64,000 nt of DNA from Gilliamella sp. ESL0443 (GCF_019469165.1 NZ_CP048263.1:2340494-2404493); one strand, 5' to 3'. Counted from the first letter of the stretch, positions 1 through 8,424 are shown. Notes: a model not told the origin generated them from the sequence alone. Translations and numbers: made by a program.

Positions 1-2107
1 ACTTGCTATGGCAACAGGAACAGGTAAAACTCGAACAATTATAGGTTTGATATACCGCTTTTTAAAAACTGAACGATTTAAACGAATTCTATTTTTAGTT
101 GATCGTACCGCTCTAGGAAATCAAGCAATAGATTCTTTTAATGAAGCCCCGTTAGAACAAAATCTCACTTTATCTAAAATTTATAACTTAGCCGAGCTTG
201 GTTCTATGGCTACTGAAGCTGAAACACGAATACAAGTGGCAACCGTGCAAGCAATGGTTAAACGCATTTTTATGAGTGATAATCCACCTTTAATCGATCA
301 GTTTGATTGTATTATAATTGACGAGGCGCACCGTGGTTATACATTAGATCAAGAGATGACAGAAGGTGAGATGACAATACGTGACACCACGCAATATTTA
401 TCAAGTTATCGTCGAGTATTAGATTATTTTGATGCGGTAAAAATTGCGCTAACGGCAACACCAGCAAAACATACTAGTGATATTTTTGGTAAGCCTGTTT
501 ATATTTATTCATATCGAGAAGCTGTTGCCGATGACTGGTTAATTGATCACGAACCGCCAATACGTTACCAAACTTTATTAACACAAAATGGTATTACGTT
601 TACCAAAGGTGAAAAAGTCAGCGCCATCAATACGCAAACCGGTGAAGTTGAAACTGCTGAATTAGAAGATGAGCTTAATTTTGAAGTCGACGCGTTTAAT
701 CGTCGGGTTATAAATGAAAACTTTAACCGAGTAATTTGCGAACAATTGGTAAATGAACTCGATCCGTTTGGTGAAGAAAAAACATTAATCTTCTGTGCTA
801 CCGATCTGCATGCAGATATGGTTAAACGCTTATTAGATGATGCATTTAAGAATCTCTATAATGGTGAATATAATCAAGCTGCTGTCGCTAAGATTACCGG
901 GCAGAGTGATAAAGTTGATCAATTAATCAAACAATATAAAAATGAACGCCATCCAAATATAGCTATCACTGTTGATTTATTAACAACCGGTATTGATGTG
1001 CCTAAAATTTGTAATTTAGTCTTCATGCGCCGAGTCAAATCCCGTATCTTATATGAACAAATGATTGGTCGTGCAACAAGACGATGTGATAGCATAGGTA
1101 AAACGGTATTTCGAATATATGATCCTGTTGATATTTATGCCGCACTAAAAGACGTTAATACCATGCAACCGTTAGTTAAAGATTCTAATATCACCCTTCA
1201 ACAATTAATTGATGAACTAAGTGATCCTAAATTATTAGCTAAAGCATTACAAACACCAGGCGATATGGCGGGGGAAACTTATGCTGATGTAATTTTAAAT
1301 CAATTAAATCAAAAAGTAATGCGAATCTTGCGTAAGGCAGAGCAAAAAGCGGAAAATAAGCCTGAATTAAGACAAAAGTTAGATGAATTACAAACCTTAT
1401 GGGATGTTGAACCCAAAAAATTACATAACTATTTACATGAAATTGGTCCTGAATCTGCTGCTAATTTTATCAAACAACATCATGGGTTAATTAATCAATT
1501 AAACGAAGTCAATCGATTGCTAGGTAGTGAACGTTTACCACTCATTTCTCAACATGAAGATCATCTTCGTGAACGCTCGCAAAGTTATGGTTCTCACCAA
1601 AAACCCGAGGATTATTTAGACAGTTTTAATCATTTCATACATAATCAATTAAATGAAAGTGCTGCGTTGTCTGTGGTTGTTAACCGCCCACGTGATTTAA
1701 CCCGTGCGCAATTGAAAGAAGTTAAACTGTTATTGGATGGTGCAGGTTATTCGGAAGCTAATTTACGCACTGCCGTACGCAATCAAACTAATCAAGATAT
1801 TGCAGCGAGTATTATTGGTTATATTCGACGTGCTGCTTTGGGCGAACCATTAATTCCTTTTGAACAACGTGTTAAACAAGCCATGCAACAAATCTACCAA
1901 AGCCATAGTTGGACACCGGCTCAACGCAATTGGCTAGATCGTTTAGCCAAACAAGTCATCTTTGAAGTCGTCATTGATAAGGAATTTATTAATCAACGCT
2001 TTACTGATAGTGGTGGCGTAAAGCAGCTTGATAAAATATTGGGCAATCAACTTGATACGGTATTAGATGAATTAAGCGAGGCTATTTGGCCAGCACTTAC
2101 CGCATAA
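1..2107 (+). CDS. hsdR: Type I restriction enzyme subunit R (5'-truncated by window)
   Basis: This is the motor and cleavage subunit of a type I restriction-modification complex. It hydrolyses ATP to translocate DNA and cuts unmethylated DNA. The reading frame is open to the left edge, and the first visible methionine (base 8) sits inside the Walker A motif (ATGTGKT), so the N-terminal nuclease domain and true start lie outside the window. Visible parts are the Walker A, a DEAH box about 105 residues on (IIIDEAHRGY), the TATP motif near residue 150, the second helicase lobe with TTGIDVP and QMIGRATR, and a long C-terminal region of the EcoEI R type. hsdM follows 111 bp downstream on the same strand. 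The EcoEI-like C-terminus suggests type IB affinity, which is inference. Confidence 0.93.
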   Translation, partial: LAMATGTGKTRTIIGLIYRFLKTERFKRILFLVDRTALGNQAIDSFNEAPLEQNLTLSKIYNLAELGSMATEAETRIQVATVQAMVKRIFMSDNPPLIDQFDCIIIDEAHRGYTLDQEMTEGEMTIRDTTQYLSSYRRVLDYFDAVKIALTATPAKHTSDIFGKPVYIYSYREAVADDWLIDHEPPIRYQTLLTQNGITFTKGEKVSAINTQTGEVETAELEDELNFEVDAFNRRVINENFNRVICEQLVNELDPFGEEKTLIFCATDLHADMVKRLLDDAFKNLYNGEYNQAAVAKITGQSDKVDQLIKQYKNERHPNIAITVDLLTTGIDVPKICNLVFMRRVKSRILYEQMIGRATRRCDSIGKTVFRIYDPVDIYAALKDVNTMQPLVKDSNITLQQLIDELSDPKLLAKALQTPGDMAGETYADVILNQLNQKVMRILRKAEQKAENKPELRQKLDELQTLWDVEPKKLHNYLHEIGPESAANFIKQHHGLINQLNEVNRLLGSERLPLISQHEDHLRERSQSYGSHQKPEDYLDSFNHFIHNQLNESAALSVVVNRPRDLTRAQLKEVKLLLDGAGYSEANLRTAVRNQTNQDIAASIIGYIRRAALGEPLIPFEQRVKQAMQQIYQSHSWTPAQRNWLDRLAKQVIFEVVIDKEFINQRFTDSGGVKQLDKILGNQLDTVLDELSEAIWPALTA

Positions 2108-2218
2108 TATAGCAAAGTTACTTGAAGTTGCTAAACTATACATTTACTCTAATTCATAATGGCGATGAAAATACTAGTCTTGCCTATTAAGTATTCGAGT
2201 ATAAACTTGGGATAAAAA

Positions 2219-3820
2219 ATGAGTAATAACAATATTGTACAAAAACTGTGGAATTTATGTGATGTATTGCGTGATGATGGTATTAACTATTCAGATTATG
2301 TAACTGAATTAGTACTTTTATTATTTATTAAAATGGTACATGAAAATACCGAAGCAGGGATTTTGCAAAAACATCCTTTACCTGTTGGTTGTCGTTGGAC
2401 TAATCTCAATGATAAATCAGGTATTACCTTATTAAATGATTATAAAGCTATGCTATTAGCCTTATCAACAGGTAAGCGTCAAGAAATCGATCCTAAAAAT
2501 CCAGAAAAATACATTGAAGTGACAATACATAATGACCCATTAATAAGCGCCATTTATGACGATGCACAAACTCGATTACGAGAACCGCGCCATTTGGAAC
2601 AACTGATCAAAACATTAGATCAAATTGATTGGTTTAGTATTCAAAAGGATGGGCTGGGTGATCTTTATGAAGGATTATTAGAAAAAAATGCCAATGAAAC
2701 AAAATCCGGTGCTGGTCAGTATTTTACGCCAAGACCACTGATTAATTGTATGGTGAGGTGTATTAAACCACAAATAAAACATATCATCCAAGATCCTGCT
2801 GCCGGAACGGCAGGATTTCTTGTCGCAGCAGATCAGTATTTACGGCAACAAACCAACGATTATTATGATCTTGATGCTAAAGATGCTGATTTTCAAAAAA
2901 ACGAAGCGTTTATTGGTGTTGAATTAGTACCAAATACTCGTCGACTTGCCTTAATGAATTGTTTATTACACGGTATAGAAGGCGGTAATGATGGTGCAAT
3001 TTTATTAGGCAATTCACTTGGTCAAGTTGGGCAAAACCTAGAGCCTGCAGATATAATCCTCGCTAATCCGCCGTTTGGTACCAGTAAAGGTGGCGATGCC
3101 AGTATTACTCGTGATGATTTAACTTATGAAACTACCAACAAGCAATTAGCTTTTTTACAACATATTTACCGCAATTTGAAACCCGGTGGTCGCGCTGCCG
3201 TGGTATTGCCTGATAATGTATTGTTTGAAGCGGGTAAAGGGACTGATATTCGACGCGATTTAATGAATAAATGTAATTTACATACAATACTACGCTTACC
3301 GACCGGTATTTTTTATGCCCAAGGTGTAAAAACCAATGTGCTATTTTTTACTAAGGGCTCAGTAACAGACAAACTACAACAAGAAAACTGTACGCAAAAT
3401 GTTTGGGTTTATGATTTACGTACCAACATGCCTAGCTTTGGTAAACGTACACCATTTACTGAGCAATATTTACAACCATTTGAAACTGTTTATGGTATCA
3501 ATCCCGACGGTACCAGCCCAAGACAGGAAGGTGAATGGTCATTCAGTTCAGATGATATCGAAGCTGACTCGTCAGCCAGTCAAGAAAACTTAGACGTTAA
3601 TGATCAACTAGCGCAATCAAGATGGCGCTGTTTTAGCCGCGATTGGATTGCTGACACAAAACAGGATTCACTCGATATCAGTTGGTTAAAAGATAAAAAT
3701 AGTGTGGATGCAACCAAACTCCCAGAACCAGCCATACTCGCCAAGCAAGCTAAAGATGAGTTAATAGTTGCTTTGGATAAGTTGGAGAGTTTGTTGAGTG
3801 CTTTGGGAGAAACTGAATAA
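2219..3820 (+). CDS. hsdM: Type I restriction-modification N6-adenine methyltransferase subunit M
   Basis: This 533-residue subunit transfers a methyl group from S-adenosylmethionine to adenine in the HsdS-specified site. An N-terminal helical HsdM domain covers about residues 5-150. It is followed by GQYFTPR (166-172), the SAM-binding motif I DPAAGTAGF (192-200) and the catalytic motif IV NPPF (283-286), the classical gamma-type order. Length is normal for the family. The stop codon overlaps the hsdS start (TAATG), so HsdM and HsdS are probably translationally coupled. No truncation or frameshift is visible. Confidence 0.96.
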   Translation: MSNNNIVQKLWNLCDVLRDDGINYSDYVTELVLLLFIKMVHENTEAGILQKHPLPVGCRWTNLNDKSGITLLNDYKAMLLALSTGKRQEIDPKNPEKYIEVTIHNDPLISAIYDDAQTRLREPRHLEQLIKTLDQIDWFSIQKDGLGDLYEGLLEKNANETKSGAGQYFTPRPLINCMVRCIKPQIKHIIQDPAAGTAGFLVAADQYLRQQTNDYYDLDAKDADFQKNEAFIGVELVPNTRRLALMNCLLHGIEGGNDGAILLGNSLGQVGQNLEPADIILANPPFGTSKGGDASITRDDLTYETTNKQLAFLQHIYRNLKPGGRAAVVLPDNVLFEAGKGTDIRRDLMNKCNLHTILRLPTGIFYAQGVKTNVLFFTKGSVTDKLQQENCTQNVWVYDLRTNMPSFGKRTPFTEQYLQPFETVYGINPDGTSPRQEGEWSFSSDDIEADSSASQENLDVNDQLAQSRWRCFSRDWIADTKQDSLDISWLKDKNSVDATKLPEPAILAKQAKDELIVALDKLESLLSALGETE

Positions 3821-5082
3821 TGAGCGATATTCTTTTACCGGAAGGATGGCTGTATACAATAATTGGTCGCTATTTATATATTAAAAATGGTTTTTCATTC
3901 AAAAGTAAAGATTATGTTGAATCATCTGAAGATTCACATCCTGTTATAAGAATATCTGACATTGATGGGGAATATGCTTCAGATTCAAATGCAGTTCATG
4001 TAATAAATAAAGTTGATGGGTTTGATATAGAAAATGGTGATTTATTAATAGCTATGTCAGGTGCGACAACAGGAAAAATTGGTGTATATAAAGGTATGAA
4101 GATCGCCTATCAAAATCAACGGGTAGGTAATATTAAACTGTTATCAGAAAAATTTGGAAATCATTTATTCAGAAACTATTTAATTCTATTTATCAAAGAT
4201 AAAATTCTTAAAGCATCTTATGGAGGAGCACAACCAAATATATCAGGAAATACTATTGAAAAAATATCCATTTTACTACCTCCTTTATTTGAACAAAAAA
4301 TCATAGCTGAAAAACTTGATTTATTACTAGCTGAAGTACAAGAAACAAAATCACACCTTGAACAAATTCCTGAACTTCTCAAACAGTTTCGGCAGTCAGT
4401 GTTATCGGATGCTGTGAGTGGTAAGTTAACGAAAGATTGTGCTTACCATTCCCGTTCTAATAACATTATATTAGGTAATGTTTTAGAATTAGCATACGGC
4501 AAATCATTACCAGCGAAATCTCGAAGTGGTGACGGTTATCCTGTATATGGATCAAATGGTGAAATAGGTAAACATAAACAAAAATTAGTAAACGGACCAT
4601 TTATAATTGTTGGTCGTAAAGGAAGCTATGGTGAAATTACTTGGTCTGATAGTTCAGGATGGCCAATTGATACTACATATTATGTTGTATTAAAAATAAA
4701 AAGTAATCTTAAATTTATTTTTTATTTATTACAAACTTTGGGATTAAATCAATTAAATAGGTCTACCGCTATACCAGGCTTAAATCGTGAAGATGCATAT
4801 AAACTTAAAATTAATTTACCCTCAATCCAAGAACAAAACGAAATCGTCCGTCGTATAGAACAATTATTTGCCTATGCTGATAAAATTGAACAACAGGTTA
4901 ATACAGCTTTAGAAAAAGTGAATCATTTACCGCAATCAATTTTAGCCAAAGCTTTTCGTGGTGAATTAACCGCCCAATGGCGCGCTAAAAATCCTGATTT
5001 AATTACGGGTGAAAATTCAGCGGCATCCTTACTTGAAAAAATTCAGATTGAACGTGCGCAACACAATAAAAAGAACAAATAA
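3820..5082 (+). CDS. hsdS: Type I restriction-modification specificity subunit S
   Basis: HsdS recognises the bipartite DNA target and holds the M and R subunits. The 420 residues show two target-recognition domains (about 5-160 and 215-345). Each is followed by a helical spacer: the central one carries LLKQFRQSVLSDAVSGKLT (about 187-205) and the C-terminal one QSILAKAFRGELTAQW. This is the internal repeat typical of the family. The target sequence cannot be deduced from the protein alone. It overlaps hsdM by one base and is followed after only three bases by an unknown gene, so all are likely one transcript. Confidence 0.95.
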   Translation: MSDILLPEGWLYTIIGRYLYIKNGFSFKSKDYVESSEDSHPVIRISDIDGEYASDSNAVHVINKVDGFDIENGDLLIAMSGATTGKIGVYKGMKIAYQNQRVGNIKLLSEKFGNHLFRNYLILFIKDKILKASYGGAQPNISGNTIEKISILLPPLFEQKIIAEKLDLLLAEVQETKSHLEQIPELLKQFRQSVLSDAVSGKLTKDCAYHSRSNNIILGNVLELAYGKSLPAKSRSGDGYPVYGSNGEIGKHKQKLVNGPFIIVGRKGSYGEITWSDSSGWPIDTTYYVVLKIKSNLKFIFYLLQTLGLNQLNRSTAIPGLNREDAYKLKINLPSIQEQNEIVRRIEQLFAYADKIEQQVNTALEKVNHLPQSILAKAFRGELTAQWRAKNPDLITGENSAASLLEKIQIERAQHNKKNK

Positions 5083-5085
5083 TCA

Positions 5086-5745
5086 ATGAGTCAAGAACAA
5101 ATTGATTTGTTAGAAATAATTACCAATAAACAAAATAGTAACCCTGAAATCAACACATTGTTTAAAGGGTTATTATATTCACCTTGGCAATGCTCGAATA
5201 AATTAATCGATAAATATGTTAGTAAATCATTAGCAAAAATAGTAAAACGATATAAACAGTCTGTGTTACATTTTGTTTTTAATACAACTAAATTTAATTA
5301 CTACCAAACTTATATTTGTGGAATTTATTTAGAGCTTAATGATAGCAACACAGGTGAAGAAGCAAATTTCTTAGCGCAATTAAATTTGTACAAAGAAATA
5401 ATTTCCGAAGACCTCGAAAAAGCTAACCTTAACTTTGATGAATTATCATCACAAGGGCAAGATACATTAGTCGGTTTGTGTATTTATGCGACCATCGCAG
5501 TATATGAGGTGGCGGGAATTATACATCCTATCGATAATTCAAAAAACTTTCATCTCAAAATTAAAGAATGTTATTTAGATGCTTATTTAATAAAACAGTT
5601 TAGAACTTTTTGCAATCAATATAGTTGTATATCAGATTATTTAACTCTCTATGAATTAACCAAGAATTTAGGACTATCTCAATTACAAAAAAATAGTGAA
5701 CCACTGAAAAATATTACTAACTATGGGGGGAGTTCGTCATGGTGA
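5086..5745 (+). CDS. Unknown protein in the hsd operon, N-terminal part ending at a G6 tract
   Basis: I do not recognise this 219-residue protein. It starts three bases after hsdS, so it is probably coupled to it. It is mostly helical in character, without signal peptide or obvious catalytic motif. The frame ends nine codons after a TAT codon that is followed by six G (5725-5730). The last residues (GGSSSW) are low in character, and the +1 frame continues with well-formed protein sequence for another 122 residues. With five G the two frames join into one 334-residue protein. The entry is therefore best read as the front part of a single gene that is frameshifted, phase-variable or recoded at this tract. 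Confidence 0.72.
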   Translation: MSQEQIDLLEIITNKQNSNPEINTLFKGLLYSPWQCSNKLIDKYVSKSLAKIVKRYKQSVLHFVFNTTKFNYYQTYICGIYLELNDSNTGEEANFLAQLNLYKEIISEDLEKANLNFDELSSQGQDTLVGLCIYATIAVYEVAGIIHPIDNSKNFHLKIKECYLDAYLIKQFRTFCNQYSCISDYLTLYELTKNLGLSQLQKNSEPLKNITNYGGSSSW

Positions 5746-6091
5746 TTTACTTTATACCTACTTTGATCTCATGCAATTCACTAAACAGGCAATCTCTGAA
5801 CCGACCAAAGATGATATAGCTATTTTAAAAGGGATATTAGCCATTATTGCATCCTGTCAGCAAGATGATTATCCGGGTTCACTGAGTGATAAACTGACGG
5901 ATCTACCTAACTTTAAATCCAATCAAGATGAACGTAACATCGTTATTGAGATTTTGGCTTGTGTGGGGATTTTACAACCCGCTTCTTATGAGCGCCCAAC
6001 AAGGGGAAAACACGATTGGGTATATGCCACTTATTGGCGTGGTCAGGATAAATACAATCAACAAATGGTGAAGCAATTATTTGGTCTTTAA
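5723..6091 (+). CDS. Unknown protein, C-terminal part in the +1 frame of the preceding ORF
   Basis: This frame overlaps the previous one by 23 bases. Its only near start is an ATG directly before the G6 tract, with no purine-rich ribosome site in front of it. The sequence begins MGGVRHGDLLYTYFDL and ends with a WRGQDKYN-containing tail. I cannot assign a family. Joined to the upstream frame across the G tract it reads NYGGVRHGDLL without interruption, which is why I regard it as the second half of one gene rather than an independent one. Re-initiation at the embedded ATG after termination of the first frame would be the alternative. Confidence 0.6.
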   Translation: MGGVRHGDLLYTYFDLMQFTKQAISEPTKDDIAILKGILAIIASCQQDDYPGSLSDKLTDLPNFKSNQDERNIVIEILACVGILQPASYERPTRGKHDWVYATYWRGQDKYNQQMVKQLFGL

Positions 6092-6253
6092 TGCATGATC
6101 TCTAATTTGCTCTAGGGGCTGTTGAATCTCATCCCAACTCAGCCCACCAAATATTTTTTCAGCCTGTCGGCATCATTACTCTTCTGTTTTTTGGTTCTCG
6201 AAATCGCAAAAAGCTATATTTAACAATGACTAGTCAAAGCAGATAGTTTTTTT

Positions 6254-6463
6254 CATATTGTGTAGTGAGTGATAAGCCCAACAGCGACGAGAAACAGATT
6301 TACCATTAAAGATCAAATCAAATCAACGGCACATGTCGAATGTCGAAAAGATGCTAATATGATTGATGAAATCCCAATGGCATACAAAGATATTGATGCT
6401 TTTATGGCTGCGCAAAATGCATTGGTCGAGATAGTGCATCAATTAAGGCAAGTGGGGGTGTGA
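6254..6463 (+). pseudogene. rtcB: RtcB RNA ligase remnant (C-terminal end only)
   Basis: About 64 codons match the C-terminus of the RtcB 3'-phosphate RNA ligase: RNRFTIKDQIKSTAHVECRKD followed by IDEIPMAYKDID and LVEIVHQLRQV. Just upstream in the same frame the codons for the expected HGAGRVMS motif are decayed: a CAT is followed after two codons by TAG TGA (6263-6268). Everything N-terminal, including the catalytic histidine and metal site, is missing, and the last residues (GV instead of VCVKG) are also altered. It cannot be functional. A GTG at 6269 would allow a 64-residue ORF, but this is the remnant, not a gene. Confidence 0.85.
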
Positions 6464-6475
6464 AGGGATAAAAAT

Positions 6476-6497
6476 TATCGAGAAGCGATCCTCGATA
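6476..6497 (+). terminator. Likely intrinsic terminator of the former rtcB gene
   Basis: TATCGAG and CTCGATA form a perfect 7-bp stem with an 8-base loop, 13 bases after the remnant's stop codon, followed by TTTATTTAAT. Position and T-rich tail fit a Rho-independent terminator left behind with the pseudogene. Confidence 0.6.
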
Positions 6498-6619
6498 TTT
6501 ATTTAATCTTTACTGCTATCAACTTTAAATTACCAAACTTACTAATTACCATAATTTTCTTCGATAAGATATTTGCAGATTTTCCTTTAGGTTAGTGCAA
6601 TGGGTTTCGTCTTGAAAGC

Positions 6620-6725
6620 AGCCGTGCAATATTGAAGTTCAGGTGTTCAGGCGACCGAGGGGTTCAAACCAACCCCTCTGGCTCTCTGTTCCACTGCGCG
6701 TGGAGCGTAAGGGCGAAAGTTTAGT
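6620..6725. other. GC-richer non-coding patch with an 8-bp inverted repeat
   Basis: This short patch is visibly richer in G and C than its surroundings. It contains GAGGGGTT/AACCCCTC (6657-6664 and 6671-6678, six-base loop) and a smaller CCAC/GTGG repeat just after. It has no T-tail, no tRNA fold and no convincing coding frame. It lies just past the 3' end of the minus-strand ORF at 6726 and may be an end fragment of a lost mobile or toxin-cassette element. Function unknown. Confidence 0.35.
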
Positions 6726-7187
6726 CTAATGTTTATTAATTCGACTACTTTGTTGTTCTTTAGTTGGATCATGAGGTTGGCATTTTCCATATATTGTTGA
6801 TTTAAATATTTTTCCACGATTATCAATGAGTTCGCCAATCATAACATAGGGGGCACCAACTGGATATTTGATGTGATCGTGATGTTTAGTGTAATGGTCA
6901 AAATCGATTGCAATGATCGCGCTTTTCAAGCATTGCAAATTGATATCTTTAGCATTCAATAAGCGGTAAAGTTTAGAATTATATTTAGATACGATTGGTT
7001 GAAAATATGCCGTGTCTGGTTTAATAACCTGATTTAGTAAATCGAACTTTAATGAGAAAATATGGTTTGTTTTTGCAAATTGATACAATATACCTAAAGC
7101 CCAGTAACCTTGAAAGTCATTATTCCGGCTATTAAAGCTACTCGTTATTCCTCGTATTACATCAATAAGTTCTTTGTGCTTGGACAT
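6726..7187 (-). CDS. Hypothetical protein (possible orphan immunity-type protein)
   Basis: I do not recognise this 153-residue cytoplasmic protein. It has no signal peptide or membrane segment. Notable stretches are YPVGAPYVMIGELIDNRGKIF and a basic/polar tail after YGKCQPHDPTKE. Its ATG follows directly on the stop of a start-less upstream fragment (TAA, two bases, ATG), suggesting it was once the downstream gene of a coupled pair. The setting of decayed fragments resembles the orphan toxin/immunity modules of polymorphic toxin loci, but this is only inference. A second frame overlapping its 3' end (from 6838) is a shadow. Confidence 0.55.
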   Translation of the reverse strand: MSKHKELIDVIRGITSSFNSRNNDFQGYWALGILYQFAKTNHIFSLKFDLLNQVIKPDTAYFQPIVSKYNSKLYRLLNAKDINLQCLKSAIIAIDFDHYTKHHDHIKYPVGAPYVMIGELIDNRGKIFKSTIYGKCQPHDPTKEQQSSRINKH

Positions 7188-7189
7188 AT

Positions 7190-7393
7190 TTAATTGGTTT
7201 CAGTTTTGGTCAAAAATTTAAAGTAATCTATTGGAATAGGTAAGCGATAATACCGACAAGCGGTTAGTATTATCGGGTTAATTCCATATTTTATAGCACT
7301 AAGCTCTTTATAATAAGGTTCACTATCGCAAACATTCAAAACATCTGCCCAAAATTGCTCAGGATCTTGTTTAAAGTGCTTAAAGAGTGAGTT
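7190..7393 (-). pseudogene. Start-less gene fragment upstream of the 6726-7187 ORF
   Basis: The minus strand holds 67 open codons between a TAA at 7394-7396 and the TAA at 7190-7192, without a usable start. The translation has real-protein character (HFKQDPEQFWADVLNVC, then ELSAIKYGINPIIL and ACRYYRLPIPIDYF). It ends two bases before the ATG of the next gene. This looks like the 3' end of a gene whose front has been deleted. Family not recognised. Confidence 0.45.
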
Positions 7394-7521
7394 TTATATC
7401 TATCTTATCGCCTTGTAAAATCAGTTAAAAAATAATATAGCATATTCTGTTTAGGCTGGGCAGTTGTTAATTAAACAATTCCAAGAGTTTACTTTTTAGG
7501 TTATAGTGTTTGTGAAAATTT

Positions 7522-7537
7522 TTGAGGAGTCTATACC
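7522..7537 (+). repeat. 16-bp direct repeat, left copy
   Basis: TTGAGGAGTCTATACC occurs here, 15 bases before the start of the zinc-finger gene, and again exactly at 9226-9241 after the membrane protein gene. The two copies bracket 1.7 kb. Confidence 0.7.
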
Positions 7538-7552
7538 GTTATAAGGAGCGTA

Positions 7553-8248
7553 ATGATGTATCATGCAATTTTACCGAGTAAGCAACAGCCTGCTGCAGAG
7601 CGATTTTTGCAACAGTTGCCGAAGTTAGTTGCAGCAAGTCCTTTATGCCTGCGCCTTAAACCTACATCATTGCTGATTGATATTGCTCCGTACACCTTAA
7701 CGGCTCAGCCCCACAGTTTTATTGCAGTCCGGTTCAACCTATCACCACGTGCAGCTCGTAGACGGGATAATGTTATACGGCAATTGCTGGAGCAGCATGA
7801 GCCTGACCTTTATCAAGCGGTATTAGACCTTGAGCAAACCACCCCTGACCAGGTCAGTCAGCAAGCCCAAGCATTTAAATCATGGCTTAAAGATTTGCTC
7901 AGTACATCCGTCATGCCTTGCGATTATTGCGAATCACCTCTGACGGTTCGTATTGGTCACCGCCTTAATTTTCGTTGCCGAAGCTGTCGACGTACGTTTA
8001 ATCCGCTCAAAAAATATCAATTAAATCATTTATCTCATTGCGAACTGTGGTTGCCTTTTGTTGACTTATTGCTACAAGGTGAAACCCTCAAAACCGCTAA
8101 TCAGCAATTAGGGATTAACTCCAATACCGCCGCTAAATGGAAGTCCTGTTTTCTATGGATAATGGAAAAGCAAGGGTTTTCCATATTGGCGAATTATTGC
8201 CGAGTAAAGCGACGCCAACGTTATCGGCAAATTTGGTTAGGCATATAA
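7553..8248 (+). CDS. Zinc-ribbon/helix-turn-helix protein, transposon-associated type
   Basis: The 231-residue protein has a central zinc-ribbon (CDYC near residue 123 and CRSC near 147) followed by RTFNPLKKY. A helix-turn-helix-like segment (GETLKTANQQLGINSNTAAKWKS) comes next, and the C-terminus is basic (RVKRRQRYRQ). This zinc-ribbon plus HTH order resembles the DNA-binding half of transposase-like proteins, possibly the DUF746 group; no DDE catalytic core is present. An AAGGAG-type ribosome site lies just upstream, and ATG codons at 7553 and 7556 are both possible. Codon choice is clearly more GC-rich than in the neighbours, a sign of recent transfer. Family assignment is tentative. Confidence 0.62.
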   Translation: MMYHAILPSKQQPAAERFLQQLPKLVAASPLCLRLKPTSLLIDIAPYTLTAQPHSFIAVRFNLSPRAARRRDNVIRQLLEQHEPDLYQAVLDLEQTTPDQVSQQAQAFKSWLKDLLSTSVMPCDYCESPLTVRIGHRLNFRCRSCRRTFNPLKKYQLNHLSHCELWLPFVDLLLQGETLKTANQQLGINSNTAAKWKSCFLWIMEKQGFSILANYCRVKRRQRYRQIWLGI

Positions 8249-8369
8249 ACTGATGTGATTTTTTTACAGATTAGTGAATTAAATTTTAACATTGGCATCA
8301 ATGATTCTAATGTTAAAATTATTGAGATGTGTATGCTACTTTAATGTAAATAATCATACTTAAGTAACA

Positions 8370-8386
8370 CATTATCAATGATAATG
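8370..8386. promoter_or_regulatory. Perfect 17-bp palindrome upstream of the membrane protein gene
   Basis: CATTATCAATGATAATG is an 8-1-8 perfect palindrome 38 bases before the start codon at 8425. It uses Fur-box-like half sites (ATTATC/GATAAT) but in the inverted order, so it is a candidate operator rather than a classical Fur box. Confidence 0.4.
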
Positions 8387-8424
8387 AGTAATATGCATAA
8401 AGTACTTCATAAAATTAAGGAATA

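Noticed and set aside
6094..6190. Minus-strand stretch that reads like a protein C-terminus (AEKIFGGLSWDEIQQPLEQI)
   Set aside because: Only about 31 codons between stops, no start and no recognised family; too short to claim as a pseudogene.
6657..6680. GGTTCAAACC resembling a tRNA T-loop
   Set aside because: The rest of a cloverleaf (acceptor, D and anticodon arms) cannot be formed around it.
7257..7264. ACAAGCGGT-like words resembling Pasteurellaceae DNA-uptake sequences (also near 42783 and 45781)
   Set aside because: Only a few imperfect copies in 64 kb, far below the density of true uptake sequences; chance is sufficient.
7245..7275. 9-bp inverted repeat CGATAATAC/GTATTATCG
   Set aside because: It lies inside the reading frame of the start-less gene fragment, has no T-tail, and is easily explained by the codons there.
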